Assembly: GCF_900199205.1 (NCBI RefSeq) | Contig: NZ_OBMJ01000001.1 | Coordinates: 4,157,001-4,221,000, forward strand | Direction of reading: 5' to 3' | DNA length: 64,000 nucleotides | Source of the DNA: Streptomyces sp. 1331.2 | GTDB taxonomy: Bacteria; Actinomycetota; Actinomycetes; Streptomycetales; Streptomycetaceae | Shown here: positions 55,151 through 62,984 of the stretch, one piece after another | How the letters are laid out: each line of letters starts with the position of its first letter | How positions within the stretch are numbered: position 1 is the first letter of the stretch | Made by a program: the position numbers and the translations under genes | The notes under the pieces: generated by a model | Databases searched by the model: none | Seen by the model: the letters and a program-made list of their open reading frames with translations, nothing else | What the model was told of the DNA's origin: nothing

Positions 55151-56191
55151 TCACCCGAAGGCGGCCAACAGTCGCCGCTCCTTCGCGGGTTCGATGCCCT
55201 GTCGCACCGGTGCCCCCGGCCGTCCCTTCCGCCCCTCGGCGTCGGTGTCCTCGGCCGGTCCGCGCGTCCGCAGCCACTCCCAGGTGTCCCGCGCGGTCTC
55301 GGTGAACGGTCGGCAGTGCAGCCCGGCTGCCTCCGCCCGGCCGGTGTCGGCCAGCCAGGTGCCCGCCATCTCGGGCAGATCCGGTGCCCAGAGCGGCAGT
55401 TCGCTCCACGGATCGACCCGGTCCGGCCCCTCGGCGAGCAACGGCCCGTCCGCGATCCAGACCAACTCGGTGTCCGCGGTGCCCGCGACCGCCCGACTGG
55501 TCTCCAGCCACTCGCCGAAGCTCAGTCGCCCGGGCGGTGCCGTGGTGACGAACCGGCCCGCCGTCCCGGCCGTCAGCAGGTCGAGTCCGAAGGCGGCGAA
55601 GTCCCGGACGTCGATGACCTGCATGGTCCGCTGAGGATCCCCGGGGGCGAGCACCCGCCCGCCGCGTGCCATCCGTTCCAGCCACCAGGGCAGCCGGCCG
55701 CCGTTCTCGTGCGGTCCGATGAGCAGTCCGCTGTTGAGGACCAGCGAGCGCTCGGCGCCGAAGCCTGTCAGGACGGCGCGCTCGCAGCCGGCCTTGAGGG
55801 CGGTGGAGGGCGGCTGCCCGGGCGGGGTGTCGGCGGGGCAGGGGTGTCGCGGGGAGTCCTCGTCGATCACCCGGGCGGGCCAGTCGGCGAAGGCGTGCAC
55901 CGAGGAGACGACGGTGTAGTGGCCGGCCCGCTCGCGCAGCAGCCCGGCGGCGAGCGCGGCCTGGGCGGGCTGCTGGGCGGAGGTGTCGACCACGGCGTCC
56001 CAGCGGCGGCCGTCGACCAGCCGGGCGAGGTCCCCGGCGCTGTCGCGGTCGCCCCGGACGGCTTCGACACCGGGCAGGTCGCCGGCGCTGCGGCCGCGGT
56101 TGAAGGTGGTCACCTGGTGGCCCCGGGCGAGGGCCTCGGCGGCGTAGGCCCGTCCGAGAAAGGACGAACCCCCGAGCAGAAGGATCTTCAT
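55151..56191 (-). CDS. NAD-dependent epimerase/dehydratase-like reductase
   Basis: A 346-residue extended SDR-fold protein. The cofactor loop is MKILLLGGSSFLGRAYAAEA (GGxxxxG), with the FNRGRS second strand and VVDTSAQQ in place of the usual NxAA. The catalytic YxxxK site is altered: the segment reads QPPSTALKAGCERAV, so the Lys remains but the Tyr does not. It resembles the family annotated as reductase or isoflavone-reductase-like in actinobacteria, which may have non-classical activity. The ATG at 56191 has GGAGGG 8 nt upstream. Convergent with the prenyl synthase. Confidence 0.87.
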   Translation of the reverse strand: MKILLLGGSSFLGRAYAAEALARGHQVTTFNRGRSAGDLPGVEAVRGDRDSAGDLARLVDGRRWDAVVDTSAQQPAQAALAAGLLRERAGHYTVVSSVHAFADWPARVIDEDSPRHPCPADTPPGQPPSTALKAGCERAVLTGFGAERSLVLNSGLLIGPHENGGRLPWWLERMARGGRVLAPGDPQRTMQVIDVRDFAAFGLDLLTAGTAGRFVTTAPPGRLSFGEWLETSRAVAGTADTELVWIADGPLLAEGPDRVDPWSELPLWAPDLPEMAGTWLADTGRAEAAGLHCRPFTETARDTWEWLRTRGPAEDTDAEGRKGRPGAPVRQGIEPAKERRLLAAFG

Positions 56192-56338
56192 ACCGGACAC
56201 CCTCCCCTCGTCGTCCCACCCGAACGCCCGGATTAGCGCTCAGCAGATCCCCGCCCGATCCGACATGCCACCCCATCCCGCCCCCCTTAGCATCCGATCT
56301 GTACCGATTCGATCCGATTCGGCAGGGAGAGCGACAGC

Positions 56339-57718
56339 ATGGTCAACCCGGCACTCGTGGATCCGGCCACCGTCCGCGCGACCGCCGCCGAGGCCTGGAT
56401 CCGCGCCCAGCCGCTCCTGCGCACCTACCGGACCCTCTACGCCCAGGCCCTGGACGACGCGGACCCCTCGTACGTCGGCGGCTTCGGCGTCTTCCGCCAC
56501 CACCCGCAACCGCCCACCCCCGCCGACACTCCCGCCGAAGCCTCCGCCTCCGACCCCGGCACCCCCGCCGCCGACACCGACGCCGGGGACACCCCGTACT
56601 CCCGCGCGTGGCTCGATCTGCGCACCGAGCCCTGGGTGGTCTCGGTGCCCGCCGAGGACCGCTACCACGTCCTCCCCGTCCACGATCTCGACACCGTGTG
56701 CGCCGGGTTCATCGGCTCCCGGACCACCGGTGCGGAGGCCGGCGACCACCTGGTGGCCGGCCCCGACTGGCAGGGCGAGCCCCCGCCCGGCATCCGCAGC
56801 GTGATCCGCACCGCCACCCGGCTGGTCGGCGTCCTCGGCCGCACCCGGCTCACCGGGAACACCGCCGCCGCGGTCGCCGAACTCGCCGCCGTCCAGGAGC
56901 AGTACCGACTGCGCCCGCTGCACGCCCACACCGGCACGCCCGCGCCCGAGCCCGCCCCCGAACCGGTCTGGCCGGTCTGGCGCGAGGAAGTCCCGGACGG
57001 CATCGAGTTCCTGGCCTTCCTCGACTTCCTGCTCGGCTTCTTCCCGCCGGACGGCCCCGTCCCGCTGCCGCCCGCCGAGCACGACCTGCGCGGCCGCCTC
57101 ACCGACCTCGGCATCGACGGCCGCGGCGAGTTCGAGCCCGCCGCCCTCCCGTTGGAGGTGCGCACCGAGATCGCCCGCGGGATCGCCGACGGCCGTGCCC
57201 TGCTGGACCGCGCCACCGCCGAACTCCGCGACCGGAACACGCTGTTCGGCACCCGCGCGCAGATCGGCGCGGACTTCCTCCGCCAGGCCGTCGGCGCCGC
57301 GCTCGACCTGCACGGTCTGCCCGCCGAGGAGGTCTGGTACGGCCGTTGGGAGGCGGACAGCGCCGGCCACCGCCCACCCCACGCCGGCGACCGCGACCAC
57401 GTCATCCGCTTCGCGCCGGACGGACTGCCGCCGGCCCGCTTCTCCTGGTCCGTCACCCTCTACGCGCTCCCCGGGCACCGGCTGGTCGACAACCCCCTGG
57501 ACCGCTACTCGATCGGCGACCACACCCCCGACCTGGTCCGCGACCCGGACGGCGGCCTCACCCTGCACGTCCGGCACAAACGGCCCGCGAACGCCGAGCA
57601 CTCCGCGAACTGGCTGCCCGCCCCGGACGGCCCGTTCACCGTGGTGCTCCGGCTCTACGGCCCCGACCGGTCCGTCCTCGACGGCCGCTGGCACCTCCCG
57701 CCGCTCGACCCGCGCTGA
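56339..57718 (+). CDS. DUF1254/DUF1214-family protein, diverged member
   Basis: A 459-residue cytoplasmic protein. The N-terminal part is a weak DUF1254 domain (GGFGVFRHHPQP ... WVVSVPAEDRYHVLPVHDLDTV, broken by a 30-residue Pro/Asp/Ala insert). The C-terminal part is a clear DUF1214 domain (FSWSVTLYALPGHRLVDNPLDRYSIGDHTPDLV ... HSANWLPAPDGPFTVVLRLYGP). Biochemical function is unknown for this pair of domains. The gene after it is a more canonical paralogue, so this is an old tandem duplication. No signal peptide. Confidence 0.85.
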   Translation: MVNPALVDPATVRATAAEAWIRAQPLLRTYRTLYAQALDDADPSYVGGFGVFRHHPQPPTPADTPAEASASDPGTPAADTDAGDTPYSRAWLDLRTEPWVVSVPAEDRYHVLPVHDLDTVCAGFIGSRTTGAEAGDHLVAGPDWQGEPPPGIRSVIRTATRLVGVLGRTRLTGNTAAAVAELAAVQEQYRLRPLHAHTGTPAPEPAPEPVWPVWREEVPDGIEFLAFLDFLLGFFPPDGPVPLPPAEHDLRGRLTDLGIDGRGEFEPAALPLEVRTEIARGIADGRALLDRATAELRDRNTLFGTRAQIGADFLRQAVGAALDLHGLPAEEVWYGRWEADSAGHRPPHAGDRDHVIRFAPDGLPPARFSWSVTLYALPGHRLVDNPLDRYSIGDHTPDLVRDPDGGLTLHVRHKRPANAEHSANWLPAPDGPFTVVLRLYGPDRSVLDGRWHLPPLDPR

Positions 57719-57794
57719 CCGTCCCGCCCGCCCTCCCTTTCCCCCTCGCCCGACCCGACCGCCCGACCCGCCCCGACCGTACGAAGGACCCCCG

Positions 57795-59129
57795 ATGAAC
57801 CAGCCCGAGCTGGAGGCCCTGGCCGCCGACGCGTACGTCTACGGCTACCCGATGGTCGCCGGCCTCACCATGGTCGATCGCTTCACCCGGGGCGGCCTGG
57901 GCACCCTGCCGTCGGCGCCGTTCAACCAGTTCAGCCACGCCGCCCGGCTGGCCGGCCCGGAGGACCACTTCGTCTCGGTCAACAACGACACGATCTACTC
58001 GATCGCCCAACTCGACCTCTCCGAGGGCCCGCAGGTGCTGCACGTCCCGGACACCGCCGGTTCCTACTACGTGCTGCAGTTCATCGACGCCTGGACGGAC
58101 AACGTCGCCTACCTCGGCCGCCGCGCCACCGGCACCGGCGCGCAGACCTGGCTGGTCGTCCCGCCCGGCTGGCACGGCACCGCGCCGGACCCGACCCGGG
58201 TGATCGAGCTGCCGACCACCGTCGGCACCGTGGTCGGCCGCTTCGCCTGCACCGGCCCGGACGACCTGCCCCGGGTCCGGGCCCTGCAGTCCGCCCTCGT
58301 CCTGGAGCCGCTGGAGCCGGGCGGCCTGGTCGCCGGACTGCCCGAGCCCGACCCGGACGTCCCCGAGCGGCTGGCCTTCTTCGAACGCCTGCGGGTGTGG
58401 ATGCAGGCCTTCCCGCCGGCCACCGCGGACATCGAGTACCAGCGCCGCTTCGCCCCGCTCGGCCTGCTGGACGACGGCGCCTCGCCGTACCGCGCGGCCG
58501 TCCCCGAGTGGACGCTCTCCCTGGCCAAGGGCCTGGCCGCCGGCCGCGAACGGGTCGAGGACGCCACCCGCCCGCCCGAGGACCACCCGCCCGGCGAGTG
58601 GCGCTCCGCGCTCCACCTCTTCGACTACAACACCGACCACCTGGGCCCCGGCACCCTGGACGACCCCGAGTGGCGCATCCCCGACCGCCGCGCCGCCTAC
58701 CTCAGCCGGGCCGCCGCCGCCCGGGCCGGCCTCTGGGGCAACCACGCCTACGAGGCGTCGTACGCGGTGACCTACGACGACTCCGACGGCCGCCCCCTCA
58801 CCGGCGTCCACAACTACACCCTGCGCTTCGACCAGCCGCCCCCGGCCGAGGCGTTCTGGTCGGTCACGATGTACTCCGTCCCGGACTACTACCTGGTGGA
58901 GAACCCGATCGACCGCTACTCGATCGGCGACCGCACCCCCGGCCTGGTCCACGGCGACGACGGCTCCCTCACCCTGACCCTCCAGCACGACCAGCCCGAG
59001 GACCCGACCGCCGCCGCCAACTGGCTCCCCACCCCACCCGGCGAGTTCCGCCCGATCATCCGCCTCTACCAGCCCAAGCCGCCGGTCCTCGACGGCACCT
59101 ACCAGGTCCCCCCGATCCACCGCACCTGA
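57795..59129 (+). CDS. DUF1254/DUF1214-family protein, canonical member
   Basis: A 444-residue protein. DUF1254 occupies about 10-130 (AYVYGYPMVAGLTMVDRF ... VSVNNDTIYSIAQLDLSEGPQVLHVPDTAGSYYVLQFIDAWTDN). DUF1214 is at about 335-435 (FWSVTMYSVPDYYLVENPIDRYSIGDRTPGLV ... AAANWLPTPPGEFRPIIRLYQP). The start at ATG 57795 follows AAGGAC, 77 bp after its paralogue, probably in one transcript. Other genomes place such genes near oxidative or lipid functions, but no activity is assigned. No signal peptide, unlike many family members, which are secreted. Confidence 0.9.
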   Translation: MNQPELEALAADAYVYGYPMVAGLTMVDRFTRGGLGTLPSAPFNQFSHAARLAGPEDHFVSVNNDTIYSIAQLDLSEGPQVLHVPDTAGSYYVLQFIDAWTDNVAYLGRRATGTGAQTWLVVPPGWHGTAPDPTRVIELPTTVGTVVGRFACTGPDDLPRVRALQSALVLEPLEPGGLVAGLPEPDPDVPERLAFFERLRVWMQAFPPATADIEYQRRFAPLGLLDDGASPYRAAVPEWTLSLAKGLAAGRERVEDATRPPEDHPPGEWRSALHLFDYNTDHLGPGTLDDPEWRIPDRRAAYLSRAAAARAGLWGNHAYEASYAVTYDDSDGRPLTGVHNYTLRFDQPPPAEAFWSVTMYSVPDYYLVENPIDRYSIGDRTPGLVHGDDGSLTLTLQHDQPEDPTAAANWLPTPPGEFRPIIRLYQPKPPVLDGTYQVPPIHRT

Positions 59130-59171
59130 CGGCCCTGCGCCCCGGCACCTCGCGCGTCGGGCCGCGTGCTC

Positions 59172-59192
59172 AGGGCGTGTCGGACACGCCCT
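59172..59192. terminator. Palindromic hairpin between convergent genes
   Basis: AGGGCGTGTC-G-GACACGCCCT, 10-bp arms, overlapping the stop codon of the sigma/anti-sigma gene and 43 bp after the DUF1254 gene. Probably a bidirectional terminator. Confidence 0.6.
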
Positions 59193-61137
59193 ACCGCGCC
59201 GACGGCGAGCCCGAGGCCGTCCCCGTCGGATGCGGGGAGGCACTGGCCGTCGGGGCCGCGGTCGGCGCGCCCGAGTGGGAGGGCGAACCGGAGGGCGTGC
59301 CGCCCGTCGTCGGCGTGCCCGACGGGGACGCCGGGCCCGAGGGGGAAGGCGTGCCCGACGGGGACGGCACGCCGGTGGCCGTCGGTGAAGGGGCGGCCGT
59401 CGGTGAGGCGGACCCCGCCGGCGTCGGCTCCGCCGAGGGGGAGCCCGAGCCCGAGCCGCCGCGGTTCTGGGGCCCGCCCTCCAGGGTGACCACCGCCTGG
59501 GACGGGGGCAGGGCGATCCGGGCGGTCCACTGCGTCGCCGGTGCCAGGTCCTCGTCCACGGTGACGATCACGGTGATCCGCTGCCCGGGGGCGAGCGTCC
59601 CGGAGTCGCGGCTGAGCCGGAGCCAGCCGGCGTCCGTCACCGCGCGCCAGTGGATGTCCGTGGTGCCGGAGTTGGTGAGGGTGAGGACCGTACGGCTGCC
59701 GTACTCACCGGCCTCGACGGTGAGCAGCCCGGCCGGGGCCGTTCCTGCCGGGCCGGGGGCGGAGGCCTGTTCGGCCGCGGGGACCGGGGCGGCGACCAGG
59801 GTGGGGCTGCCGAGCGGGGTTGCGCCGTGGGCCGGGACGGGGACCACCGCGCCCTGGAAGGTCAGCCGCGGGTACCCCGGATAGCCGGGATAGCCGGGAA
59901 GCAACGTTTCTGCACCACCGAATCCGGCCCCGCCCGCCCCCGCCAGCTCCAGCCCCGGAACCCCCGGTGCCCCGTGCCCCGTCGCGCCCCCGCGCGCCGT
60001 CCACGGCGGCCGCTGCCCGACCTCCTGACCGGCCTCGTCCACCCGCACCGCCGACACCGAGGCCGCCGACCCCGACCCGCAGCTCCGGTGCCCGGCCCAG
60101 AGCGCGATCACCGGCGCCGCCAGGACGGCCGCGAGCACCCCGGTGGTCACCACCCGCCGACGGACCGCCAGCCCACGCCCCGCGTCCGGCGCCCGGTGCC
60201 GGGGGAAGCCGCCCTGGTCGAACCGCAACCCCGGCGCCGCCCCGACCGGCCCACCCACCGCGGCCAGGCCCGGACCACCCGCCGTCGGACCCGACGCCGG
60301 TCCGGCAGCCGACCCCGAGGCCGGCCCCGGAGCCGTCAGCAGCGGCAGCCCCGACAGCCCTGCCGCCCCCTCCGCCGCCTCGCCGGCCACCCGCTCCGCA
60401 GTCCCCCGGCAGGTCGGGCAGTCCACCACGTGCTGCACCAGCTCCCGCCGCAGCGCCGGGCCGAGCACCCAGTCCCGCCAGGACTCCGCTCCGGCACCCC
60501 CGAGCCGGTCCAGCTCCGGGCAGCTGCCGACGCCGAGCACCAGCAGCGCCGCCCTGGTCCTGGCCACCTCCGCCTCGGCGCCCGCCAGCAGCTCCCGGGT
60601 CCGGTCGAACGGCAGGCCCAGCACCGCCGCCACCTCCAGTGGGGTCAGCCGGTGCCGGACGGACAGCTCCAGCGCCTCGCGCTGCTCGGGGCCGGTGCCG
60701 GCCGCCTCCGGCCAGGCGAGCGAGGCCAGCTCGCGCCGCCGCCGGGCCGCCTCGGCCTCGCCCGGCCCGGCGGCGTCCCCGGCGACGCCACGCGTCCCGC
60801 TGCCGGCCGTGTCCCCGTCCGCGAGCCGCCGCAGGCAGCAGTACCGGGCCAGCGAGAACAGCCAGGCCCGTACCAGCCCCGGCTCGGCCAGCCGGCCGCC
60901 GTGCCGCTGTGCCAGTTCACGGACCTCGCGCAGGGCGTCGGCGGCGGCGTCGTGCTCGCACAGCACCGAGAGGCAGTAGGTGAACAGCCCGTCCGCCTGC
61001 CGCTCGTACGCCGCGAGCACAGCAGCGGCCTGCCGCCCACCGGGCCCGCCCCGCCCACCGGGCCCACCAGGCCCGCCGGCCCCGGCCGGCCTCGCAGGCC
61101 CGACCTGCCCCACAGTTCGCGCAGTTCGCGTTGTCAC
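59191..61137 (-). CDS. Single-chain sigma-like / zinc anti-sigma / membrane / BACON-like protein
   Basis: A 648-residue protein with four modules. (1) About 36-108 and 145-200 resemble ECF sigma regions 2 and 4 (AYERQADGLFTYCLSVL, LVRAWLFSLARYCCLRRL, then EQREALELSVRHRLTPLEVAAVLGLPFDRTRELL). (2) LRRELVQHVVDCPTCRG is an HxxxCxxC zinc anti-sigma motif (His236, Cys240, Cys243). (3) A membrane helix lies at about 328-348. (4) The extracytoplasmic part has a BACON/Ig-like domain (TLTNSGTTDIHWRAVTDAGWLRLS ... LAPGQRITVIVTVDE) and a 90-residue Pro/Ser/Thr tail. The key point is that sigma-like and anti-sigma parts are on one membrane-tethered chain. GTG start at 61137; divergent from radA. Confidence 0.82.
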   Translation of the reverse strand: MTTRTARTVGQVGPARPAGAGGPGGPGGRGGPGGRQAAAVLAAYERQADGLFTYCLSVLCEHDAAADALREVRELAQRHGGRLAEPGLVRAWLFSLARYCCLRRLADGDTAGSGTRGVAGDAAGPGEAEAARRRRELASLAWPEAAGTGPEQREALELSVRHRLTPLEVAAVLGLPFDRTRELLAGAEAEVARTRAALLVLGVGSCPELDRLGGAGAESWRDWVLGPALRRELVQHVVDCPTCRGTAERVAGEAAEGAAGLSGLPLLTAPGPASGSAAGPASGPTAGGPGLAAVGGPVGAAPGLRFDQGGFPRHRAPDAGRGLAVRRRVVTTGVLAAVLAAPVIALWAGHRSCGSGSAASVSAVRVDEAGQEVGQRPPWTARGGATGHGAPGVPGLELAGAGGAGFGGAETLLPGYPGYPGYPRLTFQGAVVPVPAHGATPLGSPTLVAAPVPAAEQASAPGPAGTAPAGLLTVEAGEYGSRTVLTLTNSGTTDIHWRAVTDAGWLRLSRDSGTLAPGQRITVIVTVDEDLAPATQWTARIALPPSQAVVTLEGGPQNRGGSGSGSPSAEPTPAGSASPTAAPSPTATGVPSPSGTPSPSGPASPSGTPTTGGTPSGSPSHSGAPTAAPTASASPHPTGTASGSPSAR

Positions 61138-61287
61138 CCGACCGACGGTAGAGACCCCGGACGGCCCGGCCCCGTCATTCACCGCGTATGTACTTCTTTC
61201 GGGTAACAACATCGCCCATCTGTGTGGATGCCCGGCGAGCCCAGTGGCGGACCGCCGTTGTCGGACCCAGGCGCTACCGTGGGCCGC

Positions 61288-62835
61288 ATGCCTCCGCGTT
61301 CCAAGACCACCGCCAAGCCGCGCCCGGCGTACCGCTGCACCGAGTGCGGCAACCAGCTGCCCAAGTGGGTCGGCCGCTGCCCGGAGTGCAACGCCTGGGG
61401 GACGGTCGAGGAGTACGGCGCGGTGCCGATCCGGACGACGGCGGCCGGCCCGGTCAGCGCGCCCGCCCGTCCGATCGGCCAGGTGGACGGCCAGGTCGCG
61501 ACGGCCCGCTCCACGGGCGTGCCGGAGCTGGACCGGGTGCTCGGCGGCGGGCTGGTCCCCGGCGCGGTGGTGCTGCTGGCCGGCGAGCCCGGCGTCGGCA
61601 AGTCGACCCTGCTGCTGGACGTCGCGGCCAAGGCGGCCACCGACCGGCACCGCACGCTCTACGTCACCGGCGAGGAGTCGGCCGGCCAGGTCCGGCTGCG
61701 CGCCGACCGGATCAACGCGCTCTCCGAGCACCTCTACCTCGCCGCCGAACAGGACCTCGGCGCCGTGCTCGGCCACATCGAGGCGGTCAACCCCGGCCTG
61801 CTGATCCTGGACTCGGTGCAGACCATCGCCTCCGCCGAGCTGGACGGCGCCCCCGGCGGCCCGGCTCAGGTCCGCGAGGTGGCGGGCGCGCTGATCCGGG
61901 CGTCCAAGGAGCGCGGCATGGCCACCCTGCTGGTCGGCCACGTCACCAAGGACGGCCAGATCGCGGGTCCGCGCCTGCTGGAGCACCTGGTGGACGTGGT
62001 GCTCAGCTTCGAGGGGGACCGGCACGCCCGGCTGCGCCTCATCCGCGGGGTCAAGAACCGCTACGGCGCCACCGACGAGGTGGGCTGCTTCGAGCTGCAC
62101 GACGAGGGCATCGTCGGCCTGGCCGACCCGTCCGGCCTCTTCCTGACCAGGCGTGACAAGCCCGTCCCCGGCACCTGCCTCACCGTCACCCTGGAGGGCA
62201 AGCGCCCGCTGGTCGCCGAGGTGCAGGCGCTGATGGTGGATTCGCAGATCCCCTCGCCGCGCCGCACCACCTCGGGCCTGGAGTCGCCGCGGATCGCGAT
62301 GATCCTGGCCGTGGTCGAGCGGCACGGCGGGGTGAAGCTCGGCAAGCAGGACATCTACACCGCGACGGTCGGCGGGGTGAAGCTGAGCGAGCCGTCCGCC
62401 GACCTCGCGGTCGCGCTCGCGGTGGCCAGCTCCTCCACCGACACCCCGCTGCCCAGCAACCTGGTGGCGATCGGCGAGGTCGGTCTCGCGGGCGAGGTAC
62501 GGCGGGTGACGGGTGTGCAGCGGCGGCTGGCCGAGGCGCACCGGCTGGGCTTCACCCATGCCCTGGTCCCGCCGGACCCGGGCAAGGTGCCGCCGGGCAT
62601 GAAGGTGGTCGAGGTGGCCGACATCGGTGAGGCGCTGCGGGCGATCCCGGGCCGTCGCCGGGCCGCCGCCAAGCCACGCGGCGAGGCCCGCCCGGAGGCC
62701 CGCGGCGATGCTCGTACCGGGCTCCGTGGTGAGGCTCCGTCGGCGCCGCCGGCCCCCCGCTCCGCCCGGGTCGCCGCCTACCCGGAGGACCTGATGGACG
62801 GCTGGGAGCCGCTCGACTCCGACGAACTGCGCTGA
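61288..62835 (+). CDS. radA: DNA repair protein RadA (branch-migration helicase)
   Basis: A 515-residue RecA-like ATPase acting in recombination intermediate processing. It has an N-terminal C4 zinc finger (YRCTECGNQLPKWVGRCPECNAWGT), Walker A GEPGVGKST, the RadA-specific KNRYG motif, and a C-terminal Lon-type protease-like domain (about 340-470). The ATG at 61288 is directly before the zinc finger. disA follows in the same orientation after 149 bp, a conserved pairing linking recombination with DNA-integrity signalling. Confidence 0.96.
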   Translation: MPPRSKTTAKPRPAYRCTECGNQLPKWVGRCPECNAWGTVEEYGAVPIRTTAAGPVSAPARPIGQVDGQVATARSTGVPELDRVLGGGLVPGAVVLLAGEPGVGKSTLLLDVAAKAATDRHRTLYVTGEESAGQVRLRADRINALSEHLYLAAEQDLGAVLGHIEAVNPGLLILDSVQTIASAELDGAPGGPAQVREVAGALIRASKERGMATLLVGHVTKDGQIAGPRLLEHLVDVVLSFEGDRHARLRLIRGVKNRYGATDEVGCFELHDEGIVGLADPSGLFLTRRDKPVPGTCLTVTLEGKRPLVAEVQALMVDSQIPSPRRTTSGLESPRIAMILAVVERHGGVKLGKQDIYTATVGGVKLSEPSADLAVALAVASSSTDTPLPSNLVAIGEVGLAGEVRRVTGVQRRLAEAHRLGFTHALVPPDPGKVPPGMKVVEVADIGEALRAIPGRRRAAAKPRGEARPEARGDARTGLRGEAPSAPPAPRSARVAAYPEDLMDGWEPLDSDELR

Positions 62836-62984
62836 CCCAAGCCCTGCCGCGGCCACACGCAGTTAGACTTTCCCCAGTCTCATAGGCCAATAGGCAGTAC
62901 CGAGCGGTACTGAGCGACAGAGCAACAGACCGCGGACCGGCGCACGGCGCGAGGCGCGCGGCACGGGTCGACCGGAGGAGTCAC

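Noticed and set aside
61138..62856. N-terminal extension of the sigma/anti-sigma gene through radA
   Set aside because: The frame is open antisense to radA, but translation there has no domain character; GTG 61137 gives a sensible start.
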